Assembly: GCF_014645615.1 (NCBI RefSeq)
Contig: NZ_BMMB01000001.1
Coordinates: forward strand, 682,001 to 746,000
Source: Paenibacillus hunanensis
GTDB lineage: Bacteria; Bacillota; Bacilli; Paenibacillales; Paenibacillaceae
Reading direction: 5' to 3'
Length of the DNA stretch: 64,000 nucleotides
In this document: positions 53,870 to 64,000 of the stretch, piece by piece
Layout of the letters: every line of letters starts with the position of its first letter
Position numbering within the stretch: the first letter of the stretch is position 1
Made by a program: the position numbers and the translations under genes
Notes under the pieces: model-generated
Database searches by the model: none
Seen by the model: the letters and a program-made list of their open reading frames with translations, nothing else
What the model was told of the DNA's origin: nothing

Positions 53870-54658
53870 ATGGCAACAAATTTCGTCATCGAAGGTCTGA
53901 AAGCAACAATCGACAACAAGGAAATCCTCAAAGGTGTTAATCTGTCCATGAAAGGTGGAGAAATCCACGCAATTATGGGACCGAACGGTACTGGTAAAAG
54001 TACACTGGCTTCCGCACTGATGGGTCACCCAAAATATGAAGTAACTGAAGGTGCAGTAACACTGGATGGCGAAGATGTGCTGGAAATGGAAGTAGACGAG
54101 CGCGCACGCGCAGGTCTGTTCCTGGCAATGCAATACCCGAGCGAAATCAGCGGCGTAACGAACTCTGACTTCCTGCGTAGTGCAATCAACGCACGTCGTG
54201 AAGAAGGTCAAGAAATCTCCCTGATCAAGTTCATTCGTCAAATGGAAGGTAGCATGAAGGAACTGGACATGAATCCAGAATTTGCACACCGTTACCTGAA
54301 CGAAGGCTTCTCCGGTGGTGAGAAGAAGCGTAACGAAATTCTGCAAATGCTGATGCTGGATCCGAAGATTGTTATCCTTGATGAAATTGACTCCGGTCTG
54401 GATATCGATGCTCTGAAAATCGTTGCTGCTGGCGTAAACAAAATGCGCAGCGAAGATCGCGGCTTCCTGATCATCACTCACTATCAGCGTCTCCTGAACT
54501 ACATTACGCCTGACTACGTACACGTTATGATGCAAGGTCGCATCGTGAAATCCGGTGGTCCTGAACTGGCAGCCCGTCTGGAAGCAGAAGGCTATGACTG
54601 GGTAAAAGAAGAGCTCGGTATTACAGACGAGACAGTAGGCCAGGAACAAGAAGCGTAA
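53870..54658 (+). CDS. sufC: Fe-S cluster assembly ATPase SufC
   Basis: A 262-residue ABC-type ATPase that works with SufB and SufD in the scaffold complex. Walker A is IMGPNGTGKST, the signature is EGFSGGEKKRNE, Walker B is KIVILDEIDSGLD, and the H-loop is in IITHYQRLL. The ATG at 53870 with GGAGGGA upstream gives the family's normal length; the frame is open further upstream, but that part is not SufC-like. It is the first gene of the complete C-D-S-U-B operon. Confidence 0.97.
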   Translation: MATNFVIEGLKATIDNKEILKGVNLSMKGGEIHAIMGPNGTGKSTLASALMGHPKYEVTEGAVTLDGEDVLEMEVDERARAGLFLAMQYPSEISGVTNSDFLRSAINARREEGQEISLIKFIRQMEGSMKELDMNPEFAHRYLNEGFSGGEKKRNEILQMLMLDPKIVILDEIDSGLDIDALKIVAAGVNKMRSEDRGFLIITHYQRLLNYITPDYVHVMMQGRIVKSGGPELAARLEAEGYDWVKEELGITDETVGQEQEA

Positions 54659-54686
54659 ATAACGGTACGGAAGGAGCAAGAGCATA

Positions 54687-57626
<2,940 letters not shown>

Positions 57627-57644
57627 GATAGGGAGGCTACAACC

Positions 57645-59042
57645 ATGGCTAAAAAAGCACCTGAAATGGAAGAGTATAAATATGGTTTCCGTGATGAGCA
57701 CAAAGCGATTTTCCAGTCCGGTAAAGGTCTGAACAAAGAAATCGTAACCGCCATCTCCAACATGAAAAACGAGCCGGAATGGATGCTCGATTTTCGTCTG
57801 AAATCTCTGGAGCAGTTCGAGAAAATGCCAATGCCACAATGGGGCGGCGATCTGAGCGAGCTGGACTTCAACGATATTCAGTACTATGTAAAGCCGTCCG
57901 AGGGACAGGGTAAAACATGGGAAGAAGTACCAACCGAGATCAAGGAAACGTTCGACAAGCTGGGTATCCCAGAAGCAGAGCAAAAGTTCCTTGCGGGTGT
58001 ATCCGCTCAGTACGAATCCGAGGTTGTTTACCACAATATGCAGAAGGATCTGGAAGATCAAGGCGTTATTTTCACAGATACGGATACTGCACTGCGTGAG
58101 CATCCAGAGATTTTCAGAGAGTATTTCTCCACTATCGTACCACCAGCAGATAACAAATTCGCAGCACTGAACAGTGCAGTATGGTCGGGCGGTAGCTTTA
58201 TCTATGTGCCACCAGGCGTACAATGTGAAATTCCGCTGCAAGCTTACTTCCGTATTAACTCCGAGAACATGGGTCAGTTCGAGCGTACACTGATCATCGC
58301 GGACGAAGGCAGCTTCGTGCACTATGTAGAGGGCTGTACAGCTCCAATCTACAGCACAAACTCCCTGCACAGTGCGGTTGTTGAGATCATCTGTAAAAAG
58401 AATGCACGTGTACGTTACACAACGATCCAGAACTGGGCACCAAACATCTACAACCTCGTTACAAAACGTGCGGTTGCAGAAGAAAATGCCAACATGGAAT
58501 GGGTTGATGGTAACATCGGTTCCAAGCTGACTATGAAATATCCAGCAGTTGTTCTGAAAGGTCGCGGCGCAAAAGGCTCCGTACTTTCCATCGCAGTAGC
58601 TGGTAAAGGTCAGCTGCAAGATGCAGGTGCGAAAATGATTCACCTTGCACCGGATACTACATCCACAATCGTATCCAAATCGATCAGTAAGCACGGCGGT
58701 AAAGTAACGTATCGCGGTCTGGCTTCCTTCGGACGCAATTCCGATGGTGCAAAGTCGAACATCAAGTGCGATACGCTCATTCTGGATAACGAGTCCACAT
58801 CGGATACAATTCCGTACAACGAGATCAAGAACGATAACATCACACTTGAGCACGAAGCAACGGTATCCAAAGTATCCGAAGACCAGCTGTTCTACCTGAT
58901 GAGCCGTGGTCTGAGCGAGGACGAAGCAACACAAATGATCGTTATGGGCTTCATCGAGCCATTTACAAAAGAACTGCCGATGGAATACGCGGTAGAGATG
59001 AATAGATTGATCAAATTCGAGATGGAAGGCTCCATCGGTTAA
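57645..59042 (+). CDS. sufB: Fe-S cluster assembly protein SufB
   Basis: A 465-residue core scaffold subunit. [22 protein letters not shown] is split across the beta-helix entry. Other landmarks are [13 protein letters not shown] with a conserved Cys, [17 protein letters not shown] with the cluster-site Cys, and [19 protein letters not shown] with the conserved Glu and His region. It ends the operon; GGGAGG precedes the ATG. Codon use is biased like the other highly expressed genes here. Confidence 0.97.
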   Translation: MAKKAPEMEEYKYGFRDEHKAIFQSGKGLNKEIVTAISNMKNEPEWMLDFRLKSLEQFEKMPMPQWGGDLSELDFNDIQYYVKPSEGQGKTWEEVPTEIKETFDKLGIPEAEQKFLAGVSAQYESEVVYHNMQKDLEDQGVIFTDTDTALREHPEIFREYFSTIVPPADNKFAALNSAVWSGGSFIYVPPGVQCEIPLQAYFRINSENMGQFERTLIIADEGSFVHYVEGCTAPIYSTNSLHSAVVEIICKKNARVRYTTIQNWAPNIYNLVTKRAVAEENANMEWVDGNIGSKLTMKYPAVVLKGRGAKGSVLSIAVAGKGQLQDAGAKMIHLAPDTTSTIVSKSISKHGGKVTYRGLASFGRNSDGAKSNIKCDTLILDNESTSDTIPYNEIKNDNITLEHEATVSKVSEDQLFYLMSRGLSEDEATQMIVMGFIEPFTKELPMEYAVEMNRLIKFEMEGSIG

Positions 59043-59086
59043 TTCATCGATTGGTGCAATCTTCAAGAATATTAGAATAATATGCA

Positions 59087-59118
59087 AAAGCCTGCAGGCT
59101 TGGTCTGCAGGCTTTTTT
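59087..59118 (+). terminator. Rho-independent terminator of the suf operon
   Basis: AAAAGCCTGCAG and CTGCAGGCTTTTTT form a perfect 12-bp stem with a 7-base loop. Confidence 0.92.
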
Positions 59119-59245
59119 GTATCGTAATATTACTATTTTATATACCTATACCGAGGTATCGCATAACAGTACAGTTCGAATAAACAGCTAGCATACAATC
59201 GACTTAAAAGCTGTAGCATATAACAGATTAAAATGTCTCGCCTTT

Positions 59246-59310
59246 TTGTTGCAAATACATCATATGTAAAATACAATAACATCAATATCATTTTGCTGTA
59301 TTTACAACAA
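59246..59310. promoter_or_regulatory. Repeated TGTA-N2/3-TACA sites upstream of the MarR gene
   Basis: Three related palindromes lie in 57 bases: TGCAAATACA (59250-59259), TGTAAAATACA (59265-59275) and TGTATTTACA (59297-59306). The outer two sit in a larger inverted repeat, TTGTTGCAAATACA (59246-59259) against TGTATTTACAACAA (59297-59310), matching at 13 of 14 positions. MarR proteins bind such short palindromes and often repress their own gene. Confidence 0.55.
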
Positions 59311-59327
59311 CAAGGAGAACTCTACAT

Positions 59328-59780
59328 ATGACTGAAATTTTACGTGAAATTGGCACGATTGCCAGAGCACTCGATTCCATTAGCAATATCGAATTTAAGG
59401 AATACGATTTAACGAAAGGACAATACCTGTACCTTGTACGCATATGCGAGCAGCCGGGCATGATTCAGGAAAAGCTTGCTGAGCTACTCAAGGTGGATCG
59501 GACTACAGCAGCCAGAGCGATCCAGAAGCTGGAGCTACAGGGCTTTATTGAAAAAAGAGATGATCCAGATAATAAGAAGATTAAGCGTCTGTTTGCAACC
59601 GAGCAGGGAATGGCAACCTATCCTGTCATCAAGCGTGAAAATGATCATTCTAATCGTGTAGCGCTCGAAGGCTTATCCAGCACAGAGGCGACCCAGCTGC
59701 TGCAATTATTACAGCGCGTGCGCAGCAATGTTGAGAAGGATTGGGAATGGGTGAAAAAGGGCAATAAGCGAAGCTATTAA
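59328..59780 (+). CDS. MarR-family transcriptional regulator
   Basis: A 150-residue winged-helix regulator. The DNA-binding part (about 30-100) includes IQEKLAELLKVDRTTAARAIQKLELQGF and the wing EKRDDPDNKKIKRLFAT. N- and C-terminal helices form the dimer interface. The ligand and targets are unknown. The repeated palindromes just upstream suggest autoregulation, and the GNAT gene 236 bases downstream could share its control. RBS AAGGAGAA. Confidence 0.88.
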   Translation: MTEILREIGTIARALDSISNIEFKEYDLTKGQYLYLVRICEQPGMIQEKLAELLKVDRTTAARAIQKLELQGFIEKRDDPDNKKIKRLFATEQGMATYPVIKRENDHSNRVALEGLSSTEATQLLQLLQRVRSNVEKDWEWVKKGNKRSY

Positions 59781-59825
59781 GTCAAAACAAATTAGTAGTA
59801 GAGGCTAAGCGATAGCAACAATAAC

Positions 59826-59869
59826 AACTGAACAGTAACTGAACAACAATTGAACAACAACTGAATAAC
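59826..59869. repeat. Four tandem 11-bp repeats
   Basis: AACTGAACAGT, AACTGAACAAC, AATTGAACAAC and AACTGAATAAC follow each other without gaps in the MarR/GNAT intergenic region. Confidence 0.8.
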
Positions 59870-60016
59870 AACAGGTGCATAATGCTTCGATCCAGCATCG
59901 CTATCCATGCATTACATGAAAATGATCATAGATATGAATAATATCCATGCGAATTCACGGAATCATTTTAACGCTACTCATTAGCACAAAATCAACGCAA
60001 AGGAGCACAAACCAAT

Positions 60017-60532
60017 ATGATCATCACCCTTAAACCCTGTACGCTTGAACAGCTTCATCCTTTACAAGCGATCAGCCGCGAGACGTTCGAGGATACGTTT
60101 GCAACCCAGAATACGCCAGAAAATATGGCTGCGTATATGGAAAAGTCATTTCGGCTGGAGCAGCTACACAAGGAGCTGAGTCACGCAGAATCCCGTTTCT
60201 TCTTCGCTTATATACAGGAGGAGCTAGCAGGCTATATGAAGCTGAATACTGGATCAGCGCAGACAGAGCCAATGGGAAGCGATGCGCTAGAGGTAGAACG
60301 GATCTATGTAAGACGCGCATTTCAGGGGCAGGGGATCGGTAAGTTTCTCTTGGAGCATGCCTTATCGCTTGCGGTCACGGAGCAGTACAGCCAGATATGG
60401 CTCGGTGTATGGGAAAACAATCGTAAAGCGATCTCCTTTTATGAGAAAATGGGCTTTGTGCAAACAGCTGTCCATTCCTTCTATATGGGCGAGGAAGAGC
60501 AGTTTGATTGGATGATGTGCAAGTCGCTGTAG
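60017..60532 (+). CDS. GNAT-family N-acetyltransferase
   Basis: A 171-residue acetyltransferase. The acetyl-CoA binding loop is in VRRAFQGQGIGKFLLEHAL (Q-x2-G-x-G pattern), preceded by LEVERIYV, and followed by IWLGVWENNRKAISFYEKMGF, a typical motif B. The substrate is unknown; related proteins acetylate spermidine/spermine (PaiA-like) or small amines. AAAGGAGC precedes the ATG. A small hairpin follows the gene. Confidence 0.88.
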   Translation: MIITLKPCTLEQLHPLQAISRETFEDTFATQNTPENMAAYMEKSFRLEQLHKELSHAESRFFFAYIQEELAGYMKLNTGSAQTEPMGSDALEVERIYVRRAFQGQGIGKFLLEHALSLAVTEQYSQIWLGVWENNRKAISFYEKMGFVQTAVHSFYMGEEEQFDWMMCKSL

Positions 60533-60608
60533 TATAAGCAATACGGAGTGATACGAAACGGAGTATTCTTTTAATAAATAACGAATAGCAACCCTCATTA
60601 TACATCAA

Positions 60609-60629
60609 AGCCGATCTGAATCATCGGCT
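60609..60629 (+). terminator. Weak terminator-like hairpin
   Basis: AGCCGAT and ATCGGCT form a 7-bp stem with a 7-base loop. The T-tract is poor. Confidence 0.4.
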
Positions 60630-60783
60630 ATTTGTTGAATACATGTAATAACTGACACCTATAAATAATAAGCTTATTTATACAAAATATGTAGTATGCT
60701 TAGGATGACTGGTTTCAGCATTGGACGTTGTTTTGATCAATAAGCATCTTGATCCGGTACATTGATATAATTGGGGGAATACG

Positions 60784-63700
60784 ATGAAAGAATTTTCGCA
60801 GAGGAACAGACGAATGCAGCGCTACTGTCTAAGTGTACTCTGTATCCTATTGAGTCTCGGATTGGTGCATCCAGTATATGCAGCGCCGCCTGCGGTACCT
60901 AGCGTAACGACAGGTGCAGAGATAATTACCATTAGCAATTATATATCTGGAGCTACATTGAAGGTATACAGGGCAGACGGAGGTAGTCCGATATGGCAGG
61001 AAGCGAATGTAACGACAGCTACAAAAACAATTGATTTATTGCCGTATGCGAACTCCTATTATGTCACGCAAACGGTAGGTGGCGAAGAAAGTACCAATAC
61101 GCCTTTCTTTAATACCAGTCTTCGTACACCAGTAGCAACTGCTGGTATTCGAACGATTGATGTTAGCAATGTATCGGGCAATACCACATTAGAATTGCAT
61201 CGTGTTTCAAGTGGCGCGCTTGTGTCTACGACGGTATCCAATCAAGGCGGCGGTGTGTATCGTTTTCAGAACGTTATTCCGGATAGCAGCCTTTATTACA
61301 TCGTACAAACCTATGGCGGTCAGACAAGTAATAATACGTCATTTTTAACGTCCAAGCTGAATACACCGATTGCAACAGGTGGAGCCGAATATGTGGATGT
61401 GACAAATGTAGATACCGATATCGGTGCTACACTTAGCTTGTACAAGAGCGATGGCACACTCGCATCCAATTCATCCACGAATCAAGGAAACGGAACGTAT
61501 CGTTTCTCAAATGTTGCGGCTGGATCAGGCTACTATGTTACCCAGACGGTAAATGGAGTACAGGCAAGTTCGAATGGAGTTAATGTTACACTGGATCAGC
61601 CAGCTGCTCCAATCATCGCAGCTGCTAACGAGTCCTTAAATGTGAGTCAAATTGTCGCAGGTGCAACACTCAAGCTGTACACAACAACAGGTACACTTGT
61701 GCAGACGTATCCGACGGTATCGAGTACCACCTATACAATGGATAATGTACTCCCTAATACGATTGGGTATTATGTAACTCAGACAGTCAATGGTAAAGAA
61801 AGCGTGAATTCTAACTTTGCGAATCCGAATCTGCATATTCCAACTGCGACCTCAGGCATTGGCTATCTCGATGTGAGCAATGTGACGAGCGGTGCAACGT
61901 TGAATTTATACGATGCATCCAATGGTCAACGTGTATCTGCAACTGCGGTTGATCAAGGAAATGGCGTCTATCGTTTCGACAATGTAGTGCCTCGCAGTGG
62001 TTATTACTATGTAACACAATCGCTCGGAGGACGGGAAAGCTTGAATACGCCGTTCATCAATAGTATGCTGCCTACGCCTATCCTTGCTGGCGGTGTGGGC
62101 TATGTAGAAGTAAGCAATACGTATACAGGCGCAACGATCACATTATATAGCGGAACGACCCCAATCTCTACCACTCCAGCCTCGCTTGGTAATGGACTGT
62201 ATCGCTTTAATAATTTGGATACAGGTGTGCCGTATTATGTGGTGCTGTCGATTAATGGTGTGCTGAGTCCAGCTTCCAATATTGCACTGGTGCAAAAGGA
62301 TATCCCACCTGCACCTGTCGTAGCAGGACGGGGTGAATCGATCCAGGTAAGCAATTACATTTCGGGAGCAACCCTTACACTGTATCGTGCTAACGGTACA
62401 CTAATCCAGACCTTTCCGAATGTAACAGGCTCGGTATATACATTGGAAAATGTACTACCGGATCAAGACTATTACTATGTTACACAGACGGTAAATGGTA
62501 CTGAAAGCTTAAATTCAGTGTTCGTCAATTCGATTCTGCGCACGCCGATTGTGGTTGCCGGAATTGAATCGATCGATGTCAGTAATGTATCACCGAAAGC
62601 ACAACTGAAGCTGTATGATGCAGCCAGTAATACAGTGACTTCAGCAACATACACGATGCTGGACAATGGAACCTACCGTTTTAACAATATTGCACCACGT
62701 GCTGGATTCTATTATGTGACCCAGTCAGTGTATGGGATGGAAAGTGTGAACTCGATTTTCGTTAATCCGATTTTGCGTACACCAACGGCTGTAGGCGGAC
62801 GTGAATTACTGGATGTGGGCAATGTGTATCCAGGGGCGACCTTAAAGCTATTTCGTAGTGGAGAGAGTCAGCCGCTAGCAATGGAGCCAACTAGCATCGG
62901 CGATGGACAATATCGCTTTAGTGGCATTTCGTCCAAAGGCAGCTATTATGTTGTGCAATATGTCAATGATGTAGCCAGTCCTCGCTCCAATACCGTTGCC
63001 GTGACGGTGAAAGACAAGGATAAGGACAACTCATCTGGTACGAATGGCAATGGTACGACTCCGAACGAGCCGACACCTCCAGTCCAGCCGGGTTCAGGTA
63101 CACAGCCTACGAATGTGGACGTGCTGGTGAATGGCAAGGTACAGAGAGCGGGAATATTGACCGAGAGCATGCAGGGTGATCGTAAAATACAAACGATTCA
63201 GGTGAATCCAGAGCTGGTTCGTGAAGTACTTGCCGCTGAAGGTAAGGGTGCAACGGTCACGGTTCCGTTTACCAGCGCAGACGATGTGGATGTACTGGTA
63301 AGTCAATGGGACGCTACGCTGATTCAAGAGATGAATGAACAGCAAGCGAAGCTCGTTATGGAAACACCACTAGGAATGTACACCTTGCCAGCGGCACAGC
63401 TTCCACTCAATCAAGGTGGAACAAGCCTGTCCGCGATGGAGCTTGCCAGCACAAAGCTGGAGATTTCAATCGTGAAGGCATCTACAGCTGATGTGGCACG
63501 TATCAATACGATCGCTACGCAAAAACAGCTCACTGTATTACAGCCAGCGGTCAGCTTTGAGATTAGCCAAGTAACCAATGGCAATCGTACAATGATGAAT
63601 CGCTTCAAGCAATATGTAGAGCGCCTGATTCCTTTGCAAAATACGACGGATCGCAGTGGTACCATTACTGGTGCTGTCCTTAGTGATGATGGAGACGAGC

Positions 63701-64000
63701 TGATCCCTGTACCGACACGGATCATAGAGCAAAATGGTAAGACCTATGCATCGATCTCCAGCTTGACCAATAGCACATATGCACTGGTGAAGCATACACC
63801 ACAGCTACAGGATATTAGCGGTAACTGGGCAGCGACAGCCATTGAGGATATGGCGGCTCGATTCGTTATCGAGGGCACTGGGAATGGTCGCTTTGAGCCA
63901 TCTCGCTCGATTACACGAGCTGAGTTCGCTTCTATTTTGACCAAAGGGCTGGGCTTGAAGCCTGTTCAGACCAGTTCATCCTTTAGCGATGTAGACTCGT
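60784..64000 (+). CDS. Large secreted repeat protein with S-layer homology domain, truncated by the window end
   Basis: The frame opens at an ATG with GGGGGAA upstream and is still open at the edge (1072 residues seen). A signal peptide (about 1-35, ending VYAAP) is followed by nine repeats of roughly 75-80 residues, each an Ig-like beta unit whose last strand is a variant of YYVTQTVNGxES. A Gly/Asn/Pro/Thr linker (about 742-775) leads to a region of about 230 unassigned residues. An S-layer homology domain begins near residue 1010 (AATAIEDMAARFVIEGTGNG, SITRAEFASILTKGLGL). SLH domains tether proteins to pyruvylated wall polymer; more SLH copies probably follow beyond the window. It is likely an adhesin or surface-layer component. 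Confidence 0.88.
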   Translation, partial: MKEFSQRNRRMQRYCLSVLCILLSLGLVHPVYAAPPAVPSVTTGAEIITISNYISGATLKVYRADGGSPIWQEANVTTATKTIDLLPYANSYYVTQTVGGEESTNTPFFNTSLRTPVATAGIRTIDVSNVSGNTTLELHRVSSGALVSTTVSNQGGGVYRFQNVIPDSSLYYIVQTYGGQTSNNTSFLTSKLNTPIATGGAEYVDVTNVDTDIGATLSLYKSDGTLASNSSTNQGNGTYRFSNVAAGSGYYVTQTVNGVQASSNGVNVTLDQPAAPIIAAANESLNVSQIVAGATLKLYTTTGTLVQTYPTVSSTTYTMDNVLPNTIGYYVTQTVNGKESVNSNFANPNLHIPTATSGIGYLDVSNVTSGATLNLYDASNGQRVSATAVDQGNGVYRFDNVVPRSGYYYVTQSLGGRESLNTPFINSMLPTPILAGGVGYVEVSNTYTGATITLYSGTTPISTTPASLGNGLYRFNNLDTGVPYYVVLSINGVLSPASNIALVQKDIPPAPVVAGRGESIQVSNYISGATLTLYRANGTLIQTFPNVTGSVYTLENVLPDQDYYYVTQTVNGTESLNSVFVNSILRTPIVVAGIESIDVSNVSPKAQLKLYDAASNTVTSATYTMLDNGTYRFNNIAPRAGFYYVTQSVYGMESVNSIFVNPILRTPTAVGGRELLDVGNVYPGATLKLFRSGESQPLAMEPTSIGDGQYRFSGISSKGSYYVVQYVNDVASPRSNTVAVTVKDKDKDNSSGTNGNGTTPNEPTPPVQPGSGTQPTNVDVLVNGKVQRAGILTESMQGDRKIQTIQVNPELVREVLAAEGKGATVTVPFTSADDVDVLVSQWDATLIQEMNEQQAKLVMETPLGMYTLPAAQLPLNQGGTSLSAMELASTKLEISIVKASTADVARINTIATQKQLTVLQPAVSFEISQVTNGNRTMMNRFKQYVERLIPLQNTTDRSGTITGAVLSDDGDELIPVPTRIIEQNGKTYASISSLTNSTYALVKHTPQLQDISGNWAATAIEDMAARFVIEGTGNGRFEPSRSITRAEFASILTKGLGLKPVQTSSSFSDVDS

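Noticed and set aside
53840..54685. Long minus-strand frame antisense to sufC
   Set aside because: Same reason as for sufB: SufC motifs are clear on the plus strand.
60733..60771. TTGATC and TATAAT just before the SLH-protein gene
   Set aside because: The spacing is wrong for a promoter (27 bases, or 11 with the second TTGATC), and the TATAAT ends only 12 bases before the start codon.

Overview
The window looks like chromosome of a Gram-positive, Paenibacillus-like member of the Bacillales. This is inferred from gene content, with no marker gene present. The supporting content is a suf operon in the order C-D-S-U-B, a SacY-type antiterminator with a sacB leader, two secreted proteins with copper-amine-oxidase-N-like domains, a large SLH-bearing surface protein, strong AGGAGG ribosome binding sites, and frequent GTG/TTG starts. 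I see no rRNA, tRNA, CRISPR array, intact insertion sequence or prophage.

Layout. 1-5800: a minus-strand pair (truncated phosphodiester glycosidase and coiled-coil membrane protein), an orphan LuxR-type response regulator with an aminotransferase, a DUF2161-like protein and a soluble globin-coupled chemoreceptor. 6068-14706: ribosomal protein bL31 type B, then two paralogous beta-CASP metallo-beta-lactamase proteins bracketing a LysR regulator and an AfuABC-like ABC importer. A 61-bp element is shared by the first MBL gene and the ABC operon. 15094-20654: a secreted CYTH-like protein, small membrane proteins, an FMN riboswitch in front of a DMT transporter, and a copper-amine-oxidase-N-like protein. 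21094-27640: a sucrose/levan locus holding a sucrose-type EIIBC, a SacY/LicT-type antiterminator, a RAT/terminator leader, a levansucrase gene broken by an internal deletion, and a levanase. 27654-31681: an MNT-HEPN fusion, an MFS transporter and an amidase.

32985-39817 is the most unusual part, a compact biosynthetic cluster: acyl carrier protein, radical SAM/SPASM enzyme, BtrH-like acyltransferase, ATP-grasp ligase, GT-B-type glycosyltransferase and Gfo/Idh/MocA oxidoreductase. A Sfp-type phosphopantetheinyl transferase and an alpha/beta hydrolase lie next to it. The ACP, ATP-grasp and BtrH trio recalls how butirosin's side chain is built and transferred, but no aminoglycoside-core genes are here, so the product is probably different.

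42180-53136: a five-PAS histidine kinase followed by a (TATG)14 repeat, DegV, DUF423, MtnA, a second copper-amine-oxidase-N protein, Dps, and a triplicated small gene upstream of a DUF1802 gene. 53213-53427 is a MITE-like palindromic element. 53870-59042 is the complete sufCDSUB iron-sulfur assembly operon. The window ends with a MarR regulator that has repeated operator-like sites, a GNAT acetyltransferase, and a truncated repeat-rich S-layer-type protein.
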